Assembly (NCBI RefSeq): GCF_029846275.1
Contig: NZ_JARVWS010000003.1
Span: 744,001 to 808,000 of the forward strand
Length of the DNA stretch: 64,000 bases
Direction of reading: 5' to 3'
DNA from: Nocardioides sp. CER19
GTDB lineage: Bacteria; Actinomycetota; Actinomycetes; Propionibacteriales; Nocardioidaceae
The notes below the pieces were generated by a model, which was not told where the DNA came from, did no database searches, and was given only the letters and a program-made list of their open reading frames with translations. Position 1 is the first letter of the stretch. The number at the start of each line of letters is the position of its first letter. This document shows, piece by piece, positions 17,056 through 25,339 of this stretch. The position numbers and the translations under genes were made by a program.

Positions 17056-17259
17056 TCAGGGGTCGGGAATGGTGACGACCTCGACGACGGCGAACCCGAG
17101 GGTGTCGAGCAGGTTGAGCACGCCCTGGAGCTCCTCCTGGTCGACGAGGTCACCGGTGAGCGTCGTGGAGACCGGGTGGCGACGCGGGACGAGGTGAGGG
17201 AAGGCGCTGAGGAGCTCGTCGCACAGCTCGGCCTCGACGCGGATGAACAGCTTGCTCAT
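17056..17259 (-). CDS. Small hypothetical protein coupled to a Sap/GAP-family gene
   Basis: A 67-residue soluble protein, MSKLFIRVEAELCDELLSAF at the start and GVLNLLDTLGFAVVEVVTIP near the end, suggesting a small ferredoxin-like alpha/beta fold. Its ATG overlaps the stop of the upstream membrane-protein gene by 4 bases (ATGA), so the two are translated together. Function not recognised; a regulatory or accessory role for the membrane protein is a guess from the coupling. Confidence 0.62.
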   Translation of the reverse strand: MSKLFIRVEAELCDELLSAFPHLVPRRHPVSTTLTGDLVDQEELQGVLNLLDTLGFAVVEVVTIPDP

Positions 17260-17936
17260 GACAGCCCGCCGATGCCCTTGCCGATGCTGGTCACGCCGAT
17301 GGTCAGCAGGAGCACGGTCATCACCGCCGCGTTGTGGTCGGTGAGCCAGTCGCGCAGCTCGTCCAGGACGTCGCGCATCCGCTTCTCGGCCAGCGTGTAG
17401 CCGAGGACCGGGGCTGCGACGGAGGCCGCGGCGATGGCGACGAAGGCGGCACCGGCGATGACGGCCTCCCCGGCGGGCAGGGCGCTCGAGCCGATGGCGA
17501 CTCCCCCGCCGGCACACAGGACGAGGTTCTTCGGGTTGAGCCCGGAGAGCAGGGCTCCGAGGCCGCCGGCCTTCCAGGGCGTGATGCGGTCGAGCGCCGA
17601 CATCCACGCCGGCAGCTTGGTCGGCTCCCCGGCCTTCGGTCGCGACGCCCACTGCTTCGCGGCGAGCAGGACCAGCACCACCCCGAGGCCGACGCGTATC
17701 CACGCGGACACTGCCGACGGGCCGCCCTCACCGTCGTCGACCGGTCCGACGAGGACCGAGACCACGGCGAGGACGGCCACGATGCCGACCACCCACCCCG
17801 CCAGGAACGACCAGGCCGCGACCTTCGCGCGCGGCGCGAGCAGCATGAGGATGACGGCGATGATCGGCACGGGTGAGATGGCGACCCCGAGCGCGAGCGG
17901 GAGCAGCTCCCCGATCACCTCATCCATCCATCTCAC
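17256..17936 (-). CDS. Sap/GAP-family membrane protein (sulfolipid-addressing-protein-like)
   Basis: A 226-residue protein with six predicted helices and an internal two-fold repeat: LALGVAISPVPIIAVILMLL near the start and GALLSGLNPKNLVLCAGGGV in the middle, the N-P-K-N motif being typical. This is the Sap (PF11139-type) family, named for glycopeptidolipid and sulfolipid export in mycobacteria, and related to LysE-type exporters. The start is a GTG at 17936, with an ATG three codons later as an alternative. It overlaps the small downstream gene by 4 bases. Confidence 0.82.
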   Translation of the reverse strand: MRWMDEVIGELLPLALGVAISPVPIIAVILMLLAPRAKVAAWSFLAGWVVGIVAVLAVVSVLVGPVDDGEGGPSAVSAWIRVGLGVVLVLLAAKQWASRPKAGEPTKLPAWMSALDRITPWKAGGLGALLSGLNPKNLVLCAGGGVAIGSSALPAGEAVIAGAAFVAIAAASVAAPVLGYTLAEKRMRDVLDELRDWLTDHNAAVMTVLLLTIGVTSIGKGIGGLS

Positions 17937-18001
17937 GTCCCTCGGTCGACGTACGCGGCTCGCTCGTGACGGAGCCGTGATGCTCCGCCGGGTGAGACGG
18001 C

Positions 18002-18496
18002 TCAGGCAGCGTCGCTGAAGACCGCGCGCAGCGCGGCCTCCTGCTCGTCGCTGAGGTTCGTGAAGATCAGCTCGCCGCTCTCGCCCTCGCCGAACGCCGT
18101 CTTCACCTTGTCCACGACGGTGTCCGAGCTCATCAGGAACAGGGCGGAGGTACCGGGGGTGACCCGGTCACGGACCTGGTTGATGAAGTTGTCGTCGATG
18201 CCCACATCGGCGAGCGAGCCGGCGAGGGCTCCTGTCGCCGCGCCGATCGCCGCGCCCAGCAGCGGGACGAAGAAGATCAGGCCGAACAGCAGTCCCCAGA
18301 ACGTCCCTCCGAGAGCGCCGGCGCCGGTGGGCGAGGCGAGCTGGCGGGTCTTGGGCTTCTTCCTCCCCTGCTCCCAGGAGACCGTGGCCGCGTCGATCAC
18401 GTTGATGAGGTCCTGCTTGGCGAGATCGAGAAGCTTCCGTTCGGCGTTGTCGGCGCCGCCGGGCGAGTCGAACTTCCACACGGTGAGCGTGGGCAT
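18002..18496 (-). CDS. DUF1269 (TM2/glycine-zipper) family protein
   Basis: A 164-residue protein. The N-terminal soluble part (LTVWKFDSPGGADNAERKLL) is followed by a central glycine-rich hydrophobic segment, GTFWGLLFGLIFFVPLLGAA then GAATGALAG, and by a soluble C-terminus ending DEQEAALRAVF. This order is characteristic of DUF1269 proteins, widespread in actinobacteria and often stress-induced; their molecular role is unknown. AAGGAG lies 6 bases before the ATG. The 286-base upstream region, shared with the LuxR gene, holds a small perfect hairpin (18533-18547) and one copy of the TCACCC dyad. Confidence 0.87.
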   Translation of the reverse strand: MPTLTVWKFDSPGGADNAERKLLDLAKQDLINVIDAATVSWEQGRKKPKTRQLASPTGAGALGGTFWGLLFGLIFFVPLLGAAIGAATGALAGSLADVGIDDNFINQVRDRVTPGTSALFLMSSDTVVDKVKTAFGEGESGELIFTNLSDEQEAALRAVFSDAA

Positions 18497-18579
18497 GAGC
18501 TGCTCCTTCGGGTCGGTCGGTGGGAGCGGTCCGCGGGTCGAACCCGCCGTCACCCTCCCCTGCCACCGGCATGCCCGGG

Positions 18580-18596
18580 TCACCCGGAAACGGTGA
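18580..18596. promoter_or_regulatory. Dyad TCACCC-N5-CGGTGA between DUF1269 and luxR
   Basis: TCACCC, GGAAA, CGGTGA. This is the same dyad as at 13613, 21564 and 25228 with one mismatch in the right arm. It lies in the divergent promoter region 84 bases upstream of the DUF1269 ATG and 187 bases upstream of the luxR start. Confidence 0.45.
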
Positions 18597-18782
18597 ACGG
18601 CGAGGCGTGGAGCGCCGGGCGCCCGGCCCGCGGATGGTCGGTGGCCGTTTGCTGAGGGCTGCGTTACCGTTCCCTGCATCGGGAGGGAACCCGGTGTAGG
18701 GAAGCGACGGACAGACGACGACGCGCACTACCGGAGGGACACGCAACAGCCACATCACATTCTCCGCTGAGCGAGCGACGAA

Positions 18783-21554
18783 GTGGGCGTCGTTCGAGGC
18801 GGTGACCGCTCGCGAGGGGGAGGGTCCTTGCACACGACGGCGCCGGGTCCAGGCAACAGCCAGAGCTCAGACGAGAAACCGGGAGGTGGCTCGGCAGGCG
18901 GCCGTGCTCTCGGCCGTGCTCTCGGACGTGTTGGTGGGCGGCCCCCGAACCTACCGCGGACGTTCGTGGCTCGGCGTCGTCTCCAGGCCCAGCTCGATGC
19001 GTCCGCGGGCGCATCCGTGACGATGCTCGTCGCCCCGGCCGGCAGCGGGAAGACCGTCGGCGTCGGGGGGTGGGCGAACGCGGCCGCGCAGGCCGGTGAG
19101 GGCGGTCCGGTCTGGGTCCAGGCCGACGCGACGTGGGACGCCGACCGCCTCGAGTCGCAGCTCGTCCTCGCGGAGGACCCCGCCGAGGAGCGGCCACGGC
19201 TGGTGATCGTCGACGACGCCCACCAGCTGCCCGCAGAGTCGATCGGTCTCATCGACGAGCGCCTGACCGGCGCACCGACCTCGATCCGCTTGCTCCTGCT
19301 GAGCAGGTGGGACCTTCCGCTGGCCAAGACGGTTCCCGAGCTCCTCGGTCACCTGACGGTGCTGCGCGGCGACGTGCTCCGCCTCGACGACGACGAGGTG
19401 GCCGCCCTGGTCGCCGTCCACGCGCGTACGACGGCTCCGGAGGTCGTCGACGCGATCGCCGAGCGCGCCCACGGCTGGTGCGCGGCGGTCGTCCTGACCG
19501 CACGCGCGGTGGGGGCCGCGGCCGACCCGCTGGCGGCGGCACGGCACTACGCCCGCGACCCCGGCGGCGTCGCCGGCCAGGTGGCCAGCGAGGTGTTCGC
19601 GTCGCTCCAGCCGCGTGAGCGGCACCTGCTGCTCTGCGTGGCCGCCGAGGAGACCGTGACCGCCGCGACCGCCACCGCGCTCACGCACGACACGGGAGCC
19701 GGCGAGACCCTCTCCCAGCTGGCCGTGACCGGCCTGCTCGTCACCCGCCTCGACGGGGCCTCCGTCGAGGGACCTCTCGCCGACGAGCCCGAGGCCCGGT
19801 TCCGCGTCCACCCGCTGCTGCTGGAGGTGGTCCGGCGGCGCCTGGCGCGCGGCGGCGTGGACGTCGAGCGCGCGCGCAGCACGGTCCGCCGTGCGGTGAT
19901 GCTCGACCTGACGCGTGGCGAGGTCGGCGACGGTTTCCGGCGGCTCGTCACGGCCGGCGAGCTCGAGGCGGCCGCTGAGCTCCTGGGCGCCAACGGGATC
20001 GCGATGATCAACCGCGGCGAGGTGGCACCGATCGCCGGCTTCGTGCGCGACCACCTCGACGTGGTGGAGGCGCACCCGGAGACGTGGGCGGTCGTCCTGA
20101 CGGAGCGCTGGGTGGCCGGCGACACCGATACCGCCCGCCACTGGAGCGACCGGATCCACGCCTCAGGCACCGTCGCCGTCGCTCGGGCGGCCGACGAGCC
20201 GTTGATGACGGCCCTGGCGGTCCTCACCCGAGCCCGGCTCGGTCTGGCCGACCTCACCGACGCGGTCGCGGCAGCCCAGTCCCTCGCCGACGCCGAGCAG
20301 CACGCCGCGACGCACGCGACCGACCGCGCGATGCTCCCCCAGCTCCTGACCGAGCTCGGGATCGTGCAGACCTGGGTCGGTGACCTGGCCGCCGGGGAGC
20401 GCAACCTCAGTGCCGCGCTCGAGCTGACCCGGACGCGCAACCTCCCGGCACTGGCCATCGCCGCGACATCACACCTCGCGCTGACCGAGTTCCTGCTGGG
20501 GCGCGAGCACACGTGCGTCGAGGTCGCGACCGAGGCGCTCCGCCTGGTCGACGAGTCGAGCTCCTGGAGGCCCACCTTCGCAGCCGCGCGCGCCAAGCTG
20601 GCGCTGACGCTCGGGAGCATGACCGACCCGCCCTGGACCGGCGTGCCGGCACATCGACCCAGCCGGCCGACACCTGCACACCCGGCCGACCTGCTCACGA
20701 GGTTCCTCAGCAAGATCTGCGACGCCAGGGTCACGGCTGCCGCCGGATCGGTCACCGACGCCCAGACGATCCTCGAGGCCCCGCTCGACTTCCCTCTCGC
20801 CCAACCGCTGCCCGCCCACCTGGCGCTGACGCTCGAGCTGGAGCGTGGGTTCCTGGCCTTCCTGGCCGGCGACGCCGCGGGCGTGCGCACCGTCGAGCAG
20901 CGGCTGGTGGGGCTGGGGTTGACGGCCGAGGGCGCACTCCTCGCCGCCCTGCGCGCGGACCTGCACGGCGACGCCCGGGCTGCCGCCGACCTGTTCGTGC
21001 TGGCCGCGGACCGGACGACCTGCCGGCAGCCGCCCGTGCGGTCGTTGGCGCTGGCCAGCTATGCCCAGCTGCTGGCCGCCGAGGGCCACCACTCCGCGGC
21101 GCTCCGGCACCTCCACGAAGCCGTCGTCGCCACGAGCGTGCGACGCAACGCGACCCCGTTCCTCGGCTGGGTCAGGCACGGCGCCCGCTCCGGTGCGCTG
21201 ATGACCGCTCTCGCCGAGCAGATGCACGCCCCGGCCGGCACATGGCTGGCCCGCCTCGGGGAGACGTTCCGGGACCGTCCGGACGTGGCTGCCTCCTACG
21301 CGCACACCGTCTCGACGAAGGCCGAGCTCGAGTCTGGCGGAGTATCGATGCCAGCGGTGGGCGTGACGCTCAGCGGGCGTGAGCGGGACGTGCTGCTGCA
21401 CCTGGCGCGCGGGGCGACGTACGCCGACATCGCGGCCAACCTCGTCGTCTCGGAGAACACCGTGAAGAGCCACGTCTCCAGCCTCTACGCCAAGCTCGGT
21501 GTGTCGCGACGCCGGGAGGCGCTCCTGCTCGCCCGGGAGCTCCACCTCATCTGA
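18783..21554 (+). CDS. LAL-type LuxR transcriptional regulator (MalT-like ATPase)
   Basis: A 923-residue regulator. The N-terminal STAND-type ATPase has Walker A APAGSGKT at 84-91 and Walker B-like RLVIVDDAHQLP. A long helical, TPR-like middle region (about 380-830) is followed by a C-terminal LuxR helix-turn-helix: LSGRERDVLLHLARGATYAD, then VVSENTVKSHVSSLYAKLGV. LAL proteins activate transcription when a ligand releases the ATPase. The GTG at 18783 has a weak ribosome-binding site. A TTG 15 codons later is preceded by GAGGGGGAGGG and may be the true start. It is a candidate binder of the TCACCC dyads around it. Confidence 0.88.
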   Translation: MGVVRGGDRSRGGGSLHTTAPGPGNSQSSDEKPGGGSAGGRALGRALGRVGGRPPNLPRTFVARRRLQAQLDASAGASVTMLVAPAGSGKTVGVGGWANAAAQAGEGGPVWVQADATWDADRLESQLVLAEDPAEERPRLVIVDDAHQLPAESIGLIDERLTGAPTSIRLLLLSRWDLPLAKTVPELLGHLTVLRGDVLRLDDDEVAALVAVHARTTAPEVVDAIAERAHGWCAAVVLTARAVGAAADPLAAARHYARDPGGVAGQVASEVFASLQPRERHLLLCVAAEETVTAATATALTHDTGAGETLSQLAVTGLLVTRLDGASVEGPLADEPEARFRVHPLLLEVVRRRLARGGVDVERARSTVRRAVMLDLTRGEVGDGFRRLVTAGELEAAAELLGANGIAMINRGEVAPIAGFVRDHLDVVEAHPETWAVVLTERWVAGDTDTARHWSDRIHASGTVAVARAADEPLMTALAVLTRARLGLADLTDAVAAAQSLADAEQHAATHATDRAMLPQLLTELGIVQTWVGDLAAGERNLSAALELTRTRNLPALAIAATSHLALTEFLLGREHTCVEVATEALRLVDESSSWRPTFAAARAKLALTLGSMTDPPWTGVPAHRPSRPTPAHPADLLTRFLSKICDARVTAAAGSVTDAQTILEAPLDFPLAQPLPAHLALTLELERGFLAFLAGDAAGVRTVEQRLVGLGLTAEGALLAALRADLHGDARAAADLFVLAADRTTCRQPPVRSLALASYAQLLAAEGHHSAALRHLHEAVVATSVRRNATPFLGWVRHGARSGALMTALAEQMHAPAGTWLARLGETFRDRPDVAASYAHTVSTKAELESGGVSMPAVGVTLSGRERDVLLHLARGATYADIAANLVVSENTVKSHVSSLYAKLGVSRRREALLLARELHLI

Positions 21555-21563
21555 CCGGTGGTG

Positions 21564-21580
21564 TCACCCAGAGCGGGTGA
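21564..21580. promoter_or_regulatory. Dyad TCACCC-N5-GGGTGA upstream of the ThrE-type exporter
   Basis: TCACCC, AGAGC, GGGTGA is a perfect 6+6 dyad 10 bases after the luxR stop codon. Its position argues against a translation start at 21558 for the next gene and for the GTG at 21639. Confidence 0.5.
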
Positions 21581-21638
21581 GGCCGCGGACCGAGCAGGTG
21601 ACGACCATGGCCGGGTGTCACGCGCCGCCGAGGGTCCG

Positions 21639-22964
21639 GTGACCGACTGGGTCCGTCGCACCGGTCGGCGTGCCGGCATCGCGTTGCACCGCCGCTTCTC
21701 GGCCGACGGCGTCACGATCGAGCAGATCGCTCCCCCGCCCGCCATCCCCGAGCAGCTGCTCGCGCTGTTGCGCAACCTCGGCGTCGCCATGTGCGAGGCA
21801 GGCGACGCCGCCGACCGGGTCACCGTCATCCTCGACGACGTCGCCCACGCCTACGCCGCGACGGGTGTGCGCTTCTTCGTCCTGCCGACCGGTGTCTTCG
21901 TCAGCATCGCCGACGGCCCGCGGAGCAGGGTCGACTTCGCGCCGAGCAGCAACCGGACGCTGCGGCTCGACCAGATCGACGAGCTCTACCGCATCGTCGA
22001 CGACATCCGGCACCACCAGCTCGACGTGGAGGGGGCGGCGACCCGACTCCGCGCGATGCACGCCTCGCGGCCCCGCTTCGGACCCGTCCTGACGGTCGTC
22101 GCCACCGCGGTGCTCACCGCGGGACTGGGGCTCATGCTCAACCCGACGGCAGTCGCCCTGCCGGCGTACGTCGTGCTCGGTCTCCTGGTCGGATCCCTGC
22201 GCTGGTTCGCCGGCCGCCACCCGGCGCTCGAGCCTGTGCTACCGGTCGTCACCGCAGGCGTCGTCACCTGGGTGTGCTTCCAGTTCTCGGGCCTCGTGGA
22301 CTCCCGGCCGCTCGACATCGTCATCCCGGCGCTGGTGACGTTCCTGCCCGGCGCGGCCCTGACGATGGCGACCATCGAGCTGTCGGGCGGCTCGATGATC
22401 TCCGGCGCCTCGCGCCTCGTCTACGGACTCGAACGGCTCCTGTTCCTCTCGTTCGGCATCGCCACCGGGGTCGCCCTCGCCGGGCTGCCCGGCAGCGACG
22501 AGACGGTCGGCCACCCGCTGGGCGCCTGGGCGCCGTGGGTCGGGGTGCTGGTCTTCGCCGTCGGCCAGTACGTCGCGTCGCCGGCCCCGCGCCGGTCCCT
22601 CCTCTGGCTCCTGGTCGTGCTCTACGTCGCCTATGCCACCCAGACGATCGCCGGCACCGCGCTCGGTTCGCTCGGCGGCAGCCTGGTCGCCGCCGCCGTC
22701 GTGCTTCCCGCGGCGTACGCCGTCCAGGCACGGCCCAGCGGGCCGCCGGTGATGGTGACGTTCCTGCCCGCGTTCTGGCTCCTCGTCCCCGGAGCCCTCG
22801 GTCTGCAGGGCGTGACCGAGCTCGTCGGCGCCGACTCCGCCGCGGGGCTGGGCGACTTCATCAACGCCTTGATGTCCGTGGCTGCCATCGCCGTCGGCGT
22901 CCAGCTCGGCGCCGGCTGGTCCGAGCGGGTCGGGCGGACGACCGGTGTCTGGCGCGGGATCTGA
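21639..22964 (+). CDS. Threonine/serine exporter family protein (ThrE-like, fused two-domain form)
   Basis: About 441 residues combining both ThrE halves in one chain. The N-terminal cytoplasmic part (AIPEQLLALLRNLGVAMCEA onward) is the DUF1212-type domain, with FFVLPTGVFVSI. About ten helices follow, including LVTFLPGAALTMATIELSGG, a strongly conserved family motif, and a related MVTFLPAFWLLVPGALGL in the second half. Related Corynebacterium ThrE exports threonine and serine. The start is uncertain: the frame is open to a GTG at 21558, but that codon precedes the dyad; the GTG at 21639 has GAGGG upstream. Confidence 0.85.
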   Translation: MTDWVRRTGRRAGIALHRRFSADGVTIEQIAPPPAIPEQLLALLRNLGVAMCEAGDAADRVTVILDDVAHAYAATGVRFFVLPTGVFVSIADGPRSRVDFAPSSNRTLRLDQIDELYRIVDDIRHHQLDVEGAATRLRAMHASRPRFGPVLTVVATAVLTAGLGLMLNPTAVALPAYVVLGLLVGSLRWFAGRHPALEPVLPVVTAGVVTWVCFQFSGLVDSRPLDIVIPALVTFLPGAALTMATIELSGGSMISGASRLVYGLERLLFLSFGIATGVALAGLPGSDETVGHPLGAWAPWVGVLVFAVGQYVASPAPRRSLLWLLVVLYVAYATQTIAGTALGSLGGSLVAAAVVLPAAYAVQARPSGPPVMVTFLPAFWLLVPGALGLQGVTELVGADSAAGLGDFINALMSVAAIAVGVQLGAGWSERVGRTTGVWRGI

Positions 22965-22991
22965 GTGCCCGCACGTCCCGCCGACGGAGGC

Positions 22992-25100
22992 TCAGCGCGG
23001 ACGGGACGGCCCCGCTCGGCCCGCGTGGGCACCGACGGACACGAGCGGTGGGGGCTCCTCCGCCTCCTCCCGCACGAGCCGGGCGGCGATCTGCCCGATG
23101 ACGGCGTCGACCGCCGCGACCTCCTCGCCCGTCAGGAGCCGTGCCCGGCTGCTCTCGGCCTCGGTGGCCTCCCCTCGGAGGTGGGCGAGGATCCACGCGC
23201 GGAAGGTGTCGGTGAGCCGGTCGATGACCTGCTCACCGGTCGCAGTGGGCCGGAGGTCGTCGGCGGGACCGTCGACGTAGCCGCGCTCGCGCAGCTCCTC
23301 GAACGCGGGCGCCAGGAGGATGGTGGGCACCCGCCGGCTGCGCGCGATGGCGGGGACCGACGCCGCACGACCAGCCTGGCAGTGGCCGTGGACCTGGGCG
23401 AGCGCCCAGACCCGGCCCTCGTCGATGCCGAGATCGGCCTGGTCGAGCATCTCGAGGAGCCCGTCGCGGCCCTGGCGGTAGAGCAGGTTGGCGACCCGCT
23501 GGGCGATCCGCTCCTCCGCCGGTCGCGCGTCCGGAGCCCCGAAGCCCTCGCCGAGGTCCGCCGCCGCCGGCTGGAGGTCGTCGCTGAGGCGGCCGTTGGG
23601 AAGCAGTAGCGCGATGACGAACGCGACCAGGGCGACCGGCGAGGCCCACAGGAAGACGCGGTCGAGCGCCCAGGCGTAGGCGTCGACGACGGGCGCGATG
23701 ACGTCCGCGCCGAGCGCGTGCAGCGACTCGGGGGTCGCGAGGTCGTCGGGTGTGACGCCGGGAGCAGCCGCGAGTGCCGACGGCAGGCGGTGGTCGAGGA
23801 AGTTGGCATAGAGGGTGCCGAAGATCGCGGCGCCGAACGCGCTGCCGATGGTCCGCATGAAGGTGACCGCGGACGTGGCGACGCCGAGGCGCCGGTAGGG
23901 CACCGAGTTCTGCACGATGATGGTGAGGACCTGCATGCTCAGGCCGATGCCGAGCCCCAGGACGACCATGTAGACAGCCGACCTCCAGACCTCCGTCGAG
24001 GCATCCATCCGCGAGAGCAGGTAGAGCCCGAGAGCCATCACGAGACCACCGGCCACGGGGAAGGCCTTGTAACGGCCGGTGTGGCTGACGTAGAGGCCGA
24101 CGGAGATCGAGGTGGCCAGCATGCCCGCGACGAGCGGCAGCATCCGCACTCCGGACGCGGTGGCGCTCACCCCCTCGACGTACTGCAGGAACGTGGGCAG
24201 GAACGTCATCGCGCCGAGCATGGTGAACCCGACGACGAAGCTGAGCGCGCAGCAGACGGCGAAGGCCCGCTCCTTGAACATGTCGATCGGGAGGATCGGC
24301 ACGTCCGTGCGCAGCTCGATGAGGATGAACAGGCCGAGCAGCGCCGCTCCGACCACGAACAGGCCGATGATGACCGGCGACGACCAGGCGTAGGTGGTGC
24401 CGCCCCAGTTCGTGGCGAGGATGAGCGCCGACGCGCCGAGGCCGACCGCCGCCATGCCCCACCAGTCGATCCGTACGTCGCTCCGGCCGGCGCCGCGCGG
24501 GATCGTCCGTGCGGCCAGGACGATGACGAGGAGGGCGAGGGGGACGTTGACGTAGAACGCCCAACGCCAGGAGAGGTTGTCCGTGAAGTAGCCGCCGATG
24601 AGGGGACCGAGCACGGTGGTCACCCCGAAGACGGCGCCGAGCGAGCCCTGGTAGCGGCCGCGGTCGCGCAGCGGGATGACGTCGGCGATCAGCGCGGTGG
24701 CCGTGACGGTGAGGCCGCCACCGCCGATCCCCTGGATGGCGCGAGAGCCGATGAGCCATCCCATTCCTGGCGACAGCCCGCACAGCGCCGACCCGATGAT
24801 GAACACGACGACGCTGGTCTGGAAGACGCGCTTGCGACCGAACTGGTCGCCGAGCTTGCCGACCACGGCCGCCGAGACGGTCTGGGTGAGCAGGTAGGCC
24901 GTGACCACCCACGACACGTGGTTCCCGCCGCCGAGGTCACCGACGATGGTGGGCAGGGCAGTCGAGACGATGGTCGAGTCCATCGCCGAGAGCAGCATCC
25001 CGAGCGCGACCGTGCCGAACGCGACCAGGCGGGCCCGGCCGTAGAGGAGGTGATCGGGCGGCGCGGTGGCGGCAGGTGCGCTGCCTGCCACCACAGTCAT
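22992..25100 (-). CDS. DHA2-type MFS multidrug exporter with C-terminal winged-helix-like domain
   Basis: A 702-residue protein. The first 520 residues are a 14-helix drug:H+ antiporter: MLLSAMDSTIVSTALPTIVG (motif D1), GKLGDQFGRKRVF (motif A) and GSRAIQGIGGGGL (motif B) are all present. The last 150 residues are soluble. NLLYRQGRDGLLEMLDQADL leads into a MarR-like sequence: AIARSRRVPTILLAPAFEEL (recognition-helix position), RERGYVDG and LRPTATGEQVIDRL (wing). Exporter-plus-winged-helix chains occur in actinobacteria but the extension's role is unclear. The ATG at 25100 replaces a longer frame to 25271. It is divergent from the FUSC-type gene. Confidence 0.88.
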   Translation of the reverse strand: MTVVAGSAPAATAPPDHLLYGRARLVAFGTVALGMLLSAMDSTIVSTALPTIVGDLGGGNHVSWVVTAYLLTQTVSAAVVGKLGDQFGRKRVFQTSVVVFIIGSALCGLSPGMGWLIGSRAIQGIGGGGLTVTATALIADVIPLRDRGRYQGSLGAVFGVTTVLGPLIGGYFTDNLSWRWAFYVNVPLALLVIVLAARTIPRGAGRSDVRIDWWGMAAVGLGASALILATNWGGTTYAWSSPVIIGLFVVGAALLGLFILIELRTDVPILPIDMFKERAFAVCCALSFVVGFTMLGAMTFLPTFLQYVEGVSATASGVRMLPLVAGMLATSISVGLYVSHTGRYKAFPVAGGLVMALGLYLLSRMDASTEVWRSAVYMVVLGLGIGLSMQVLTIIVQNSVPYRRLGVATSAVTFMRTIGSAFGAAIFGTLYANFLDHRLPSALAAAPGVTPDDLATPESLHALGADVIAPVVDAYAWALDRVFLWASPVALVAFVIALLLPNGRLSDDLQPAAADLGEGFGAPDARPAEERIAQRVANLLYRQGRDGLLEMLDQADLGIDEGRVWALAQVHGHCQAGRAASVPAIARSRRVPTILLAPAFEELRERGYVDGPADDLRPTATGEQVIDRLTDTFRAWILAHLRGEATEAESSRARLLTGEEVAAVDAVIGQIAARLVREEAEEPPPLVSVGAHAGRAGPSRPR

Positions 25101-25219
25101 CTGAAGACCTCCCGAGCTCGGCGTGCGTGGGCGTCGGCCCACCGGTGGGGTTGCTCCGCACTCTCGGCAGTCCGGCAGCGCGGCCACACCCCCGTTTCGG
25201 GCCATGGCCCCCGCCCCGC

Positions 25220-25244
25220 GTCCAGGCTCGCCCGGTTCGGGTGA
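25220..25244 (+). promoter_or_regulatory. Dyad TCGCCC-N5-GGGTGA overlapping a sigmaB-like promoter, upstream of the FUSC gene
   Basis: GTCC (25220-25223), 15 bases, GGGTGA (25239-25244). The left half, GTCCAGGCTCGCCC, matches the sulfatase-promoter sequence GTTCAGGCTCACCC at 12 of 14 positions. The dyad is the fourth copy in the region, with one mismatch in the left arm. It lies 95 bases upstream of the FUSC start. Confidence 0.5.
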
Positions 25245-25339
25245 CCAGCTCGGCACGCCGCGCTCGTTCACTGGTCACGCTGGTCAGAGGGCCGAACAGG
25301 CAGGCAGCGAGGCTCGTTGCCCCTGGCGAGGAGGACGTG

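Noticed and set aside
18533..18547. GCGGGT-CGA-ACCCGC, which looks like a tRNA T-arm or small terminator
   Set aside because: No acceptor, D or anticodon arms surround it, so it is not a tRNA. It lies in the 5' leader of the DUF1269 gene; a regulatory hairpin is possible but unsupported.
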